From Bryobacterales bacterium (GTDB lineage Bacteria; Acidobacteriota; Terriglobia; Bryobacterales; Bryobacteraceae), in the NCBI GenBank assembly GCA_003170295.1, contig PNAJ01000125.1:1-64000 (forward strand): a DNA stretch of 64,000 bases, read 5' to 3'. The notes under the pieces are model-generated. The model was given only the letters and a program-made list of their open reading frames with translations, made no database searches and was not told the origin of the DNA. The position numbers were made by a program, and so were the translations under genes. Of this stretch, positions 53,478 to 63,100 are shown piece by piece. Position 1 is the first letter of the stretch. The number at the start of each line of letters is the position of its first letter.

Positions 53478-54961
53478 GATTTCTCATAGAGCGACCGAAG
53501 AACGTCGCGCGCTTTCTCGCGATCGTCAAATTGAATCGTGCGATCTTTCAAAGCCTGATAAGGCTCGTGCCCTTTGCCCGCAATCAGGACGACGTCGCCC
53601 TCCCGAGCCTCCTTCAGCGCGATGCGAATCGCTTTGGCGCGATCCGGCTCCGCTACGTGCAGCGTATCGAATCGCCGCAGGCCGACCAGCGTGTCGTTAA
53701 TGATGTCGAGAGGATCTTCCGAACGCGGATTGTCGGATGTGAGCACAACGAAATCGCTCAGCTCCCCTGCCGCCATGCCCATCAGCGGGCGCTTACTGCG
53801 ATCGCGGTCGCCGCCGCAACCGAATAGAGTAATCACCCGGCCGCCTTTTGTAAGGTGACTCATTTCGCGCGCTGTTTGGATCACGCTGCGAAGCGCGTCG
53901 TCGGTATGAGCATAGTCCACGACGACTAGAAATGGCTGTCCGCAATCGATGCGTTCGAAGCGGCCTGGAACCGCGCCGCACGCGGCGATTCCACGCGCGA
54001 TCGTGGGGAGATCGATTCCGTAACTCAGCGCCGCGCCGCTTGCCGCCAGAATATTCAGCACGTTGATGCGTCCCGCAAGTCCTGATTCCATCGGTTGCCG
54101 CGCGCCTTCGTAGCAAAGATCGAAGCCTAGTCCATCGAGGCTCGTTCGAACATTCTCCACATGCAGTTGTGCTTCCTCTGAAAGGCCGTACCATATGACT
54201 CGCGATTCTTCATTCACTATTGCGGCGCTCGCAGCATCGCCGCGATTGAGTACCGCCCATCGAGGCGCGGGCGCGGCAGGCGGCGCGAACAGCATTCTCT
54301 TCGCCGCCGCATACTCCTCCATCGTGTGATGAAAATCGAGATGATCGCGCGTCAGGTTGGTGAATACCGCGGTGTGGAAATGAAACCCATAAACCCGGCC
54401 GAGCGCGAGCGCATGCGACGAAATTTCGGATACCAGATGAGAGCCGCCACGCTGCTCCAGCTCTGCGGCGAACTGCATCGTGTCGAGCGATTCCGGTGTG
54501 GTGTTCGTCGCATCGCGGCGCTCCCCCGCCAGCCGGTACTCGATGGTGCCGATCAATCCGGTCACAAATCCCGCTTCCCTCAGAATCGCAGCGATCAGAA
54601 ATGATGTGGTAGTTTTTCCGTTCGTGCCAGTGACGCCGGTGAAGTGCACCCGTTCATCGGGACGTCCGTAGAAATTGCGCGCGGCCGCGGCCAGGGCGCG
54701 CCTGCCGTGCTCCGCCTCAATCCAAGTCCCTGCGAAATTCGCCGGATGCGGCAATTCGCTGACCACCGCGCGCGCACCGCGAGCCACCGCGTCCGCCGCG
54801 AACTCCGCTCCATCCACTCGCGAGCCTTGAAATGCGAAAAACAGGAAATCCTTTTCCACGCGCCGGGAATCGTATGCCAGCCCGGCCACGTTCGACCGCG
54901 CGATCTCCGGCGCCAGCGCACTCCGCAGCGCTACCCCCGCCAACACTTCCTCGAGGATCAT
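53474..54961 (-). CDS. murE: UDP-MurNAc-dipeptide-2,6-diaminopimelate ligase
   Basis: A 495-residue Mur ligase adding the third residue. ATP loop GVTGTNGKTTTSFLI, substrate strand TPESLDTMQF, and the specificity motif DNPRSEDP, which in characterised enzymes selects meso-diaminopimelate over lysine; the cell wall is therefore predicted to be DAP-type. Overlaps the ftsI stop by 4 bases. Confidence 0.96.
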   Translation of the reverse strand: MILEEVLAGVALRSALAPEIARSNVAGLAYDSRRVEKDFLFFAFQGSRVDGAEFAADAVARGARAVVSELPHPANFAGTWIEAEHGRRALAAAARNFYGRPDERVHFTGVTGTNGKTTTSFLIAAILREAGFVTGLIGTIEYRLAGERRDATNTTPESLDTMQFAAELEQRGGSHLVSEISSHALALGRVYGFHFHTAVFTNLTRDHLDFHHTMEEYAAAKRMLFAPPAAPAPRWAVLNRGDAASAAIVNEESRVIWYGLSEEAQLHVENVRTSLDGLGFDLCYEGARQPMESGLAGRINVLNILAASGAALSYGIDLPTIARGIAACGAVPGRFERIDCGQPFLVVVDYAHTDDALRSVIQTAREMSHLTKGGRVITLFGCGGDRDRSKRPLMGMAAGELSDFVVLTSDNPRSEDPLDIINDTLVGLRRFDTLHVAEPDRAKAIRIALKEAREGDVVLIAGKGHEPYQALKDRTIQFDDREKARDVLRSLYEKS

Positions 54962-57087
54962 CGGGTGAACTGCACGCGCACGCGCGCGCCAGGAGCGAGG
55001 ATCGACCCCGCGGGCGGCTGCTGATTCCGCGCGAGCCCATTTCCCAATACCTCAATCTGGACGCCTGTTGCCGCGGATTCTTCCAGCACCGCGCGCAACG
55101 TCATCCCCCGAAAGTTCGGCACCTTCGGTCCCACCAGCGCCGAAGTTAAAAAGGGCCGCCGGTCCAAGCTGGCTTCCGTGGACTCTTCGGCCGAGACCGA
55201 AGAACCCGCCTGAACCGGCGGCAGAGTGACGGAGGATACAGATCGTGAGCGCACCGAGTCGGCCTCTTGCGCGTTTAAAGATGGAGAACCATCTAAACCG
55301 ACCCCCAGGTCGGCAATGGATAAATCATTGACATCGTCGCCAACAGGCGCGCGCGAAGGCAGCAGACTTTCGGGCAAATCCTTCGGCACGTCGAGCATTC
55401 GGAGCGCCGTCATCGCGACCTTGCTGAACACTGGACCCGCCACTGGTCCGCCGAATCCCGCATTCCCGCCCTGCGTGCCATGCAGCGTCACGGCCACTAC
55501 GATTTGCGGATTTGCCACCGGAGCGAATCCCAGAAAACTCGCATTGTAACTATGCGTGTAAACATGCGCCTTCAAATCGTAGATCTGCGCCGACCCCGTT
55601 TTTCCGCCCGAAGTGTAGCCTTTGATTGTCGCGTATTTTGTCCCGGTGCCGTGCAAAACCACGCCTTCCATCATTTGACGCATCTGGATCGCCGTCTCCG
55701 GCGCAATCGCGCGCTCCGGTTTTTCTTCCGCGAGACGCTCCAGTGCCTGCCCCTTTTTTTGGCGTGCAAGAATCAATTTCGGCTTCGGCAGCAGGCCACC
55801 ATTGGCCAGCGCCGCGCCCGCCAGCGCCAGTTGCAGCGAAGTCACGCCGATTTCCTGACCCATCGCCACCGAAGCGATGGACGTCGGCGTCCATTGCTCT
55901 ACCTTGCGCAAGATCCCCGCGGATTCTCCCGGCAGCTCGACGCCCGTCTTGCGGCCGAAACCGAAGCGGTGCACATAGCGGTACATCTGCTGGTTGCCGA
56001 TCCTCAATCCGATCTGGATCGCGCCAATATTGCTCGATTTCGCCAGCACATCGGCCATGCTGAGCGTGCCTCTTACGTGATCGTGAATCACCCGGCCGAA
56101 TAGACTGAGGCTCCCATTGCCGCAATTGATCGGCGAATCCGGACGCAGTCTGGTCGTTTCGAGCGCAGCCGCCAGCGTGACCACTTTGAACACGCTGCCC
56201 GGCTCGAACGGAGTGCTGATCGCCAGATTGCTGCGCGCTCCCGGTGCTTCTCCCGGCGTGGGCGGCTCGTTCGGATCGAACGCCGGATAATTCGCCATCG
56301 CTAGAATCTCTCCGTTGTACGGATTCATCACTACGATCGATCCGCTTTTTGCGCCGTTCGCTTGTACCGCGCGCGCAATTTCCTTTTCCGCCCCGTATTG
56401 CAGATTCTGATCGATCGTCAGCGTGATGTCCGCGCCAGGCTCGGGCTTACGCGCCACCACCGAATCGTACGAGTTCTGCTTCACGTCGTTGAATACGCGA
56501 ATCTGACCGGGCAGACCGGCAAGATCGTCGTCCATGCTCATCTCGATTCCTGCCGTGCCCCGTTCAGTCGTCTCGTTCGGATCGGCGATGCCGACCGTAC
56601 CCAGAACGTGCGCGGCAAGCGGCCCGTGGGGATAGAAACGGCGTGTTTCCGGCCGGAATTCGACAAATTCAAGATGATAGCTGCGGACCCGCCCGGCTTC
56701 GCTCGCCGTCACCTTGCGCTTCACCCATAAAAATCCGCTGTCGCGTTTCGATGCCGCGCGGATCTTCTGCGCCAGTTGCCTCGCATCGAGCCCGAGAATC
56801 GGCGCGAGCAGATTCGCCGCGACCGCCGCGTCTCGAATCCGCTTCGGATTCACCAGCACCGATTCGGCGGGCAGGCTCTTCGCCAGCGGCTGGCCCGTGC
56901 GGTCGAGAATCGAGCCTCGCTGTGCTTGGATCGGCACCAGTTTCTGCTGCTGCGATTGCGCTTGTTTCAGCAGTTCGTCATGCTGCAGTACCTGCAGCCA
57001 GATCAGGCGCAGGAAGATCACCACGACCCACAGAATCAGGACGCGTAATAACCACAGCAGCCGTTTGGTGGATTGAGTTTCCGGCAT
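54958..57087 (-). CDS. ftsI: Septal transpeptidase FtsI (PBP3) with C-terminal PASTA domain
   Basis: A 709-residue class B penicillin-binding protein. N-terminal membrane helix (~12-35), dimerisation domain from RGSILDRTGQPLAKSLPAES, then transpeptidase motifs SxxK (S298-V-F-K301), SSN (351-353) and KTG (496-498). A Ser/Pro-rich linker leads to a PASTA domain (KVPNFRGMTLRAVLEESAAT to the C-terminus), as in Firmicutes and Acidobacteria. It cross-links septal peptidoglycan with FtsW. Confidence 0.95.
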   Translation of the reverse strand: MPETQSTKRLLWLLRVLILWVVVIFLRLIWLQVLQHDELLKQAQSQQQKLVPIQAQRGSILDRTGQPLAKSLPAESVLVNPKRIRDAAVAANLLAPILGLDARQLAQKIRAASKRDSGFLWVKRKVTASEAGRVRSYHLEFVEFRPETRRFYPHGPLAAHVLGTVGIADPNETTERGTAGIEMSMDDDLAGLPGQIRVFNDVKQNSYDSVVARKPEPGADITLTIDQNLQYGAEKEIARAVQANGAKSGSIVVMNPYNGEILAMANYPAFDPNEPPTPGEAPGARSNLAISTPFEPGSVFKVVTLAAALETTRLRPDSPINCGNGSLSLFGRVIHDHVRGTLSMADVLAKSSNIGAIQIGLRIGNQQMYRYVHRFGFGRKTGVELPGESAGILRKVEQWTPTSIASVAMGQEIGVTSLQLALAGAALANGGLLPKPKLILARQKKGQALERLAEEKPERAIAPETAIQMRQMMEGVVLHGTGTKYATIKGYTSGGKTGSAQIYDLKAHVYTHSYNASFLGFAPVANPQIVVAVTLHGTQGGNAGFGGPVAGPVFSKVAMTALRMLDVPKDLPESLLPSRAPVGDDVNDLSIADLGVGLDGSPSLNAQEADSVRSRSVSSVTLPPVQAGSSVSAEESTEASLDRRPFLTSALVGPKVPNFRGMTLRAVLEESAATGVQIEVLGNGLARNQQPPAGSILAPGARVRVQFTR

Positions 57088-57126
57088 GGCGCCTGTCCTT
57101 ATGTGTTTCCAACGTGACGGTCACGA

Positions 57127-57597
57127 TTACTTCTTGTTCATCGCGACCGTGCCGGATTGCGCGTTCTCCAGATAGACAACCTTCTGCGCCGGCGGATCGA
57201 TGAATTGCTGCAGGCGCGCCAACTCCTCCATCCGCGCCGGGGAGAGCAGCTGCGCTTCGTCCAGTTCGAGCGACGCCTGCTCCGTGGCGAGTCTCTCGCC
57301 GTCCTGGCGCAGCGTTTGGATCTGGTAGCCGGCCAGCAGTCCGTAGGCGCTCGGCAGCAGCACGCAAATCAGCAGCACCACGGCCGAGACCACGGAGCCG
57401 ATTAGCTTCCAGCACGTTCCGCGCGCTTCCGGATCCGCCTCCCGCACCACGCGCGAGTTGTCTATCCGCTTCACGAAAAAATATATATCGTCGTTGGCGA
57501 ACGGGCGCAGCGCCGCGCCGCCGCGGGGGCCCCGCATATTCTCGGTCCGCGCCTTCGCGGCCTGTTCGAAGCCTCTCAGGAAGAGGCGATTGTACAT
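57127..57597 (-). CDS. ftsL: FtsL-like divisome protein
   Basis: A 156-residue bitopic protein placed exactly where ftsL lies in dcw clusters. A basic cytoplasmic region is followed by a membrane helix (LIGSVVSAVVLLICVLLPSA) and a periplasmic coiled coil (LRQDGERLATEQASLELDEA) with an FtsL-like ARMEELARLQQFIDPP. The long N-terminus is larger than in E. coli. Start ATG at 57597 (MYNRLFLRGFEQ) preferred over the upstream ATG at 57651. Assignment rests on position and topology. Confidence 0.75.
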   Translation of the reverse strand: MYNRLFLRGFEQAAKARTENMRGPRGGAALRPFANDDIYFFVKRIDNSRVVREADPEARGTCWKLIGSVVSAVVLLICVLLPSAYGLLAGYQIQTLRQDGERLATEQASLELDEAQLLSPARMEELARLQQFIDPPAQKVVYLENAQSGTVAMNKK

Positions 57598-57670
57598 AGT
57601 TGCCAGAGTTGCCACTTTATTTCTCCCCCAGACCAACCGAGCCGCGACCACAGGGAGCGGTTGTTTTCAG

Positions 57671-58543
57671 CTATAAAATCTCCAGCGCCCGCAGCTTCGC
57701 ACTGCGCGACGGAGGATTATCCCGGATCTCGTCTTCCCCAGGCCGCACCACGTGATGGGTCAGAATATTCGCTCGCCCATCTCGCGCCATCGCCTGAAAA
57801 CTTTGCTTTACTCTCCGGTCTTCGAGCGACATGAAGGTCAACACCACCACGCGCCCGCCCGGCTTCACGAGCTTTGGAATCGCTCCGAGTAGCGTCTCCA
57901 GTTCCTCGTTTTCCTCGTTGACTGCGATCCGCAGCGCCATGAACGTCTGCGTCGCCGGATGAATTTTTCCCGTGCGGGGCACGGCCTGTTCGATCAGCTT
58001 GGCCAACTGACCGGTTGTGCGGATTGGCCGTGCCCGCACGATTGCTCTTGCTATTCTTCTGCTCCTCCTTTCCTCGCCCAATTGATAAATCAAATCGGCG
58101 AGCTGCTTCTCTGATTCGTAGTTGACAATGTCGAACGCGGATCGCTCCTGCCCGCGATCCATGCGCATGTCCAGTGGGCCGTCCGACATCAGCGAGAATC
58201 CCCTCTCGCTCGAAGTCAACTGGTACTTCGAAACCCCCAAATCGGCCAGCAGTCCGTCTACTTTCGTAGGCCCCTCGGCTGCCACCACTTCTCCCAACCG
58301 CGAAAATGAAGCCTGTCGAAACCGTATGCGCTCGGTGCAATCCAGCGTGTTCACCCGCGCCTGCTCCAGACTCTCCGCATCCCGGTCGCACGATAAAACA
58401 AATCCCGTGGTCAACTGGCGCGCGATCGCTCCCGTATGCCCGCCCAGACCACATGTGCAATCCAGATAAATTCCGGTCGCCCGTACGCCCAGATACTCCA
58501 GGCACTCCCGCAGCATTACCGGTGTATGTAATGGCGCCTGCAT
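57671..58543 (-). CDS. rsmH: 16S rRNA (cytosine-1402-N4)-methyltransferase RsmH
   Basis: A 290-residue SAM-dependent enzyme (MraW). HTPVMLRECLEYLG, YLDCTCGLGGHTGAIARQLT, GLLADLGVSKYQLTSSERGF, PLDMRMDRG and LRIAVNEENEELETLL are typical blocks. It methylates C1402 in the ribosomal P site. Six bases after mraZ. Confidence 0.96.
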   Translation of the reverse strand: MQAPLHTPVMLRECLEYLGVRATGIYLDCTCGLGGHTGAIARQLTTGFVLSCDRDAESLEQARVNTLDCTERIRFRQASFSRLGEVVAAEGPTKVDGLLADLGVSKYQLTSSERGFSLMSDGPLDMRMDRGQERSAFDIVNYESEKQLADLIYQLGEERRSRRIARAIVRARPIRTTGQLAKLIEQAVPRTGKIHPATQTFMALRIAVNEENEELETLLGAIPKLVKPGGRVVVLTFMSLEDRRVKQSFQAMARDGRANILTHHVVRPGEDEIRDNPPSRSAKLRALEIL

Positions 58544-58549
58544 GCATGA

Positions 58550-59038
58550 CTACTTCAATCCCATCTTCTCGAGCATCTCCAGCTTCTCGTCCAGATTCGA
58601 TTCGGCGATCTGCATCCGCGCCTCGTGAACCCTCTTCGTGGCCACGTTGATTCGCCCCGCGTAGCATTCCAACCAAACCGGCTGCGATTCCAGCTCCAAC
58701 AAGGTACGCAGCGCCGACGGCATCAAAATCCGTCCCTGCGAATCGATCTCTGCGTCTCCCCCGTAATTCTTGGCGATATAAGCCAAGTCCGCCCCGGCCC
58801 GTGCGTGCTCGCCGGCGTTTTCCAAAATATTTGTTGTGGCTTTCCATAGCGGAATGGGGTAAATTCGAGCTGTACGTTTGTCCAGCGTCGTGACGAAAAC
58901 ATTCACCACATTCGCCTTCTTCAACCAATCCAGGAATTCCGAAGGGAGCTTCAGCCGCCCTTTGTCGTCGACTTTCGCCGGGGCGATCGAGTGGGGAGGC
59001 TCCGCCAGAATCGTGATTTGCTCCACACCGTTGTCCAT
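58550..59038 (-). CDS. mraZ: Transcriptional regulator MraZ
   Basis: A 162-residue duplicated swapped-hairpin DNA-binding protein. Both halves are visible: AKVDDKGRLKLPSEFLDWLK and AEIDSQGRILMPSALRTLLE, each with the D-x-(K/Q)-G-R motif. It binds TGG-repeat boxes before itself and controls the dcw operon. A C-terminal helix (NLDEKLEMLEKMGLK) extends it slightly. Confidence 0.93.
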   Translation of the reverse strand: MDNGVEQITILAEPPHSIAPAKVDDKGRLKLPSEFLDWLKKANVVNVFVTTLDKRTARIYPIPLWKATTNILENAGEHARAGADLAYIAKNYGGDAEIDSQGRILMPSALRTLLELESQPVWLECYAGRINVATKRVHEARMQIAESNLDEKLEMLEKMGLK

Positions 59039-59067
59039 TTCCGCCCACTATACTCCAATTCATTCCA
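59035..59067 (-). promoter_or_regulatory. MraZ operator (TGG repeats with 10-bp period)
   Basis: On the minus strand TGG triplets begin at 59067, 59057, 59047 and 59037, i.e. TGGAA-N5-TGGAG-N5-TGGGC-N5-TGGAC. This matches the known MraZ box architecture of TGGGN pentamers separated by 5 bases. The last repeat overlaps the start codon. Confidence 0.75.
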
Positions 59068-59074
59068 CTGAGAG

Positions 59075-59103
59075 AGTGTAACGAAGGCTCTGACAAATTG
59101 CAA
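59075..59103 (-). promoter_or_regulatory. dcw operon promoter
   Basis: TTGCAA (59103-59098) and TACACT (59080-59075) are separated by 17 bases on the minus strand, placing the transcription start next to the MraZ repeats. The leader is short, with GGGCGG before the mraZ ATG. Confidence 0.6.
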
Positions 59104-59161
59104 GAACTTTTGTAGTTTGCTATGTTTACGCCTTGTCTTCGCCCCATAAACGGAGGTCGTC

Positions 59162-60187
59162 ATGGTATCAAACGAGGGGATCCAGGTGAGCCGCAGGGCG
59201 TTTAACAGCTTAGCGGGGATCTCCGTCGTCGGCGTTGTGAACGCAGCGGGACCGGTCTCCCTCTTCGATGGGAAAACGCTCGATGGATGGATTCAGATCG
59301 AGAATAACGCGACTTCGCTGGCCAGCAGCGGCATTATCGATCCGCCGGGCTTTGCCCGCAAGCTCACGAATGGATCGGACGCAATATCTATATTTCTCCG
59401 CGGCCACCTGCAGGACTCAGTGAAGGATCTGGCCGCGTATTCCGCTTCGAATGAGAACGCAAAGGCCGTAATATCCGCGCTGGTGAAGGACATGAATCAG
59501 GTGATCTCCGGGCCGTCGATTTACGACAGAACACGCTTCAGCAATACAGCTCTGCGGCAGGAGACCGGGCAGTTAATCAAGCAGAATCTGCGCGGCCAGC
59601 AACTCGCGCGCCTCAATAAGCTATTGCTCGAAGATGCCTATCCGGAGGAGTTGGCGAAAAGCTCAACCACAGGCTGGATCGTGAAAGACGGCGCGATGGC
59701 CAGCACCGGCGCCGGCCGAGGGGTCATTTACACGGCGAAGGATTACAGCCGCTACCGGTTGATGTTCACGATGAGACATGTGTCGGGCAATCCGGATCAC
59801 CAGGCCTGCGTTCTGATTTTTTGCAGTCGCCCTGAACCCGGGAACAAGCCTCTCGATGCGCTTGGCGGGATTCAGTTTCAGGTTCCCAATGGTGGACATT
59901 GGGATCATCGGCCGGGCATGAACAATAATGGTGGGCCGGAATTTATCTCCATCAACAAGACTCACTTCGACGTCCGCGAATGGAGCCGAGTCGAGATCCT
60001 GGCCGACGCGGCTAAAGGAACAGCTCGCATGGCCGTCGCTCAACCTCCTGGGAGCAAGCCCGTTGAGGTCCTCGATTTCAAGGACCCCACGGCAGGCAAA
60101 GTCGGGCCGATTGCGTGGCAGATGCACAACGCCGGTTTATTCGACGAGTACACGGACGTCACGATCGATGTGGACCCGGCCAATTAG
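59162..60187 (+). CDS. DUF1080 (3-keto-disaccharide hydrolase-like) protein with an inserted helical region
   Basis: A 341-residue exported protein. VSRRAFNSLAGISVVGVV resembles a Tat signal (SRRxF). The DUF1080 jelly-roll fold, linked to 3-keto-glycoside hydrolysis, begins at SLFDGKTLDGWIQ (residues ~33-46) and resumes at TGWIVKDGAMASTGAGRGVI (from ~167), followed by GGIQFQVPNGGHWDHRPGMN and EWSRVEILADAAKG. Between them ~120 residues (47-165) are mostly helical and polar (KDLAAYSASNENAKAVISAL), interrupting the first strand of the fold. Ribosome site CGGAGG before ATG 59162. Divergent from mraZ. Confidence 0.82.
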   Translation: MVSNEGIQVSRRAFNSLAGISVVGVVNAAGPVSLFDGKTLDGWIQIENNATSLASSGIIDPPGFARKLTNGSDAISIFLRGHLQDSVKDLAAYSASNENAKAVISALVKDMNQVISGPSIYDRTRFSNTALRQETGQLIKQNLRGQQLARLNKLLLEDAYPEELAKSSTTGWIVKDGAMASTGAGRGVIYTAKDYSRYRLMFTMRHVSGNPDHQACVLIFCSRPEPGNKPLDALGGIQFQVPNGGHWDHRPGMNNNGGPEFISINKTHFDVREWSRVEILADAAKGTARMAVAQPPGSKPVEVLDFKDPTAGKVGPIAWQMHNAGLFDEYTDVTIDVDPAN

Positions 60188-63100
60188 AAGTAAAACTTTC
60201 CGCCGATCTGTAAAGTCCGCGGGAAGTTGTATTGGTTCTTGCCCAACTGCCCGAACTGAATATCGGTCACGGTCGTGTCCGGAGGATTGCGAATCGCCTT
60301 GTTCGTCACATTGAATCCTTCCAGACGCAGCGAGAATTTATAGCGCTCCGTCACGAGAATCGTTTTCTCGATCGCCGCGTTCAACTGCGGAACCGCCTGG
60401 CGGAAAATCGTCGAGAAGCGATCCTGATAGGGGTTCAACGTATTGGTAGGACGAATCGTGTAGCATCCCGCGACATTATTGTTGAACCATTGATTCTCAT
60501 TCTGGCTCGGCGCGTTCCAGGCGCCGCAGTTGTAGTAATATCCGCCGGGAATGCTGACCGGAAAGCCCGAATAGTAAGTGAAAATGTAGTCGGCGCGCCA
60601 GTTGCCCACCAGCCGGTTCACCATCTTGTTACCGTTCAGCAACGCTTTCCCAGTGCCGAACGGTAGATCGTAAAGGCCGTGAAAGGCGAACGAATTGAGC
60701 TTCGTGCCGTCGTCGATTTCGTAATCGAGAGGCTCGATCAGATTCCAGTTGTCGGTGCGATGGTCGGCCTGCATCTGTTTTCCGTGCGTGTAGGAAACAA
60801 CGTAGGTGAACACGCCCCCCTTGTTGTCGCCGCCGCCCAAACGCCGCTCTACACTGACCTGCAATTCATCGGAGCGGTAATGGCCGACCTGCATACCGTA
60901 GTTCTGGGTCATGCCTCCGTTCCACAGGGGATTCGGCTGCAGCAGAGTGCCGTAGCTGATGGTCGGGTTCGCGCCGATGCTGGAGGTCGTCGGCAGAATT
61001 CCGTAAAACGGATTTGGAACCGATTTGCTCAAGTAGCTCGGATTCGCGATGCCCAGGTTTTGATCGGCCAGGCTGATGTGATCGGTGTTGTAGCTGACCG
61101 GCACGAAAATTTGCAAGTTGTACGCGTAAGCAACTTCGAGATTCGTGCGCCACGGCAATTCCCGCTGGATCGCAATGGACCACTGATAGGTCCTCTGCGA
61201 GCGCCAGCTCGGGTTGTTGTAGGAAAAACTGTTGCCGACGTTGGTCAACGCGCCCAGGCTGCTTCCCGCCGGAGATGCGATTCCCACCGGAAACGGATTG
61301 GCTAACGAATACGGACTTGTGGAACTGGTGGCCGAAGGCGTCAGTCCGTTCGTCAACGAGGTATTGTAGCTGGTGGTCTGCGAAAATCCGTACTGCGTGT
61401 TGCTGTTGTTCGATTGATATTGATAGAACACGCCGCCTCCGACGCGTAGCACCGTTTTGTCGCCGATGCGGTACGCCAAGCCCAGGCGTGGCGCGGCGTT
61501 GGTGTAATCGGTATTGTAAATCCGCGGCGAAACGCCATTGACGCCGGCGAAAATCAAGCTCCCGTAAAGAGCGGACGGAGCAGCCGGGAGCGTGCCCGGC
61601 TTCGCCGCATTGATCGCGTTCCAGTTCGCCAGAACCTGCGAGCTTACCGGGTTGACGACGTTATAATCGAACCCACGCGTGACGCGGTTGAAGCGATCCT
61701 TCCAGGGAATCTGCAACTCATAGCGAAGCCCCCAGTTGAGGGTCAGACGCGGCGTAATCTTCCAATCGTCCTGAATGTATCCCGAGTAATACGGCCGCGA
61801 AATATAGAGCTGCGCGTTGTAATCCACTTGGCCCGAAGTCGGATACCCCAGCAGCGCCGTCGCCGCCGAATTTCCGTCGAACGTGCCCGATTGCTGATCC
61901 GAATACTTCTGCGTCCAACCCGTGCCGAAGCTGAGCAATCCTGTTCCATACCCGTCGCTCTGCGAGGGGCGAATCGCGTACAGCCATTCGAACCCGATGT
62001 GATACGTGTGCTTGCCGCGATTGAGCGTCAGGCTCGGATTAAAGTCCCACGTGTTGTAGCTATACCAGTTGATCAACGCGCTGCTGCCGCCGCCGAACAG
62101 GTTGCCGAGGCTGTTTCCGAAGCTCACCACCGGCGCGCTGCACTGCGGAACCGTTGGCGCGCAGACGCTGTTGTTGATCCCGAGGTTCGATGCCAAAAAG
62201 CTCGCGTCGCCCTGGCTCGGTGAAGTCTGCGTAAACCGTCCGAACGAAAGCCGGGCGTCAAACACGGTGGACGGCGAAATAATGTGAGTGTATCCCGCGA
62301 TGTAGTTCTGGTCCGTCCGCGCGTTGTAAATATTGCCGTAATCGGCGGGCGGCGCGAATCCACTGCTGTTGCGATTTTCCGTTCCGTGCTGAAACGTCAT
62401 CAAACCATACAGCTTGTCCTTGTCGCCGAAGTTGTGATCCCAACGGCCCATCGGCTGGTTGTACGCGTACTGATCCTTGATATTCGGCGCGTTGAAGTTG
62501 CCTTGATAGCCGGCGATTGTCGGCTTGGGATAATACGAAAGAATTTTTGCGCCGATGGGACTGATGCGGGCCACCGGAATCACGTCGCCCGGAAAAGGCT
62601 GACGGACGTAGACGTGGGAGCCAGTGCAGGTGGCCGAAGTGCAGCCCGCCGATGTCAACGGATCGTAAATCGTGTAAGGCGTCGCCGCGAAATTTCCCGC
62701 GATCTCATCGGCCGTCGGCACGGTGTTCGTCGAAGGAGCCGGCAGCACCTCGCGCCATCCTTCAAAACTAGCGAAAAAATAATCCTTGTTCTTCCGCACC
62801 GGACCGCCGACGATGCCGCCGAACTGATGCTGGTTGTGATAAGGCGTCGGCTGTCCGTTATAGTTGTTGCCGAAATTGTTCGCGTCCATGTAGGAGTTGC
62901 GGAAATAATCGAAGACATCGCCGTGAAAGGCGTTGCCGCCGGACTTGATCGTCGTATTCACCGCGCCGCCGCCGAAGTGGCCGTATTGGGCATCGTAGGT
63001 GTTGGTCATGACCTTGAATTCCTGCACCGCCTCGATGTTCGGAGCCACATCCCACGTGCCGCCGTTGTCGCTGATCGGCGCGCCATTTAGAAAAAAGACG

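Noticed and set aside
57717..59147. 476-codon frame overlapping mraZ and rsmH
   Set aside because: Gly/Arg-rich out-of-frame translation spanning two verified genes and their promoter.
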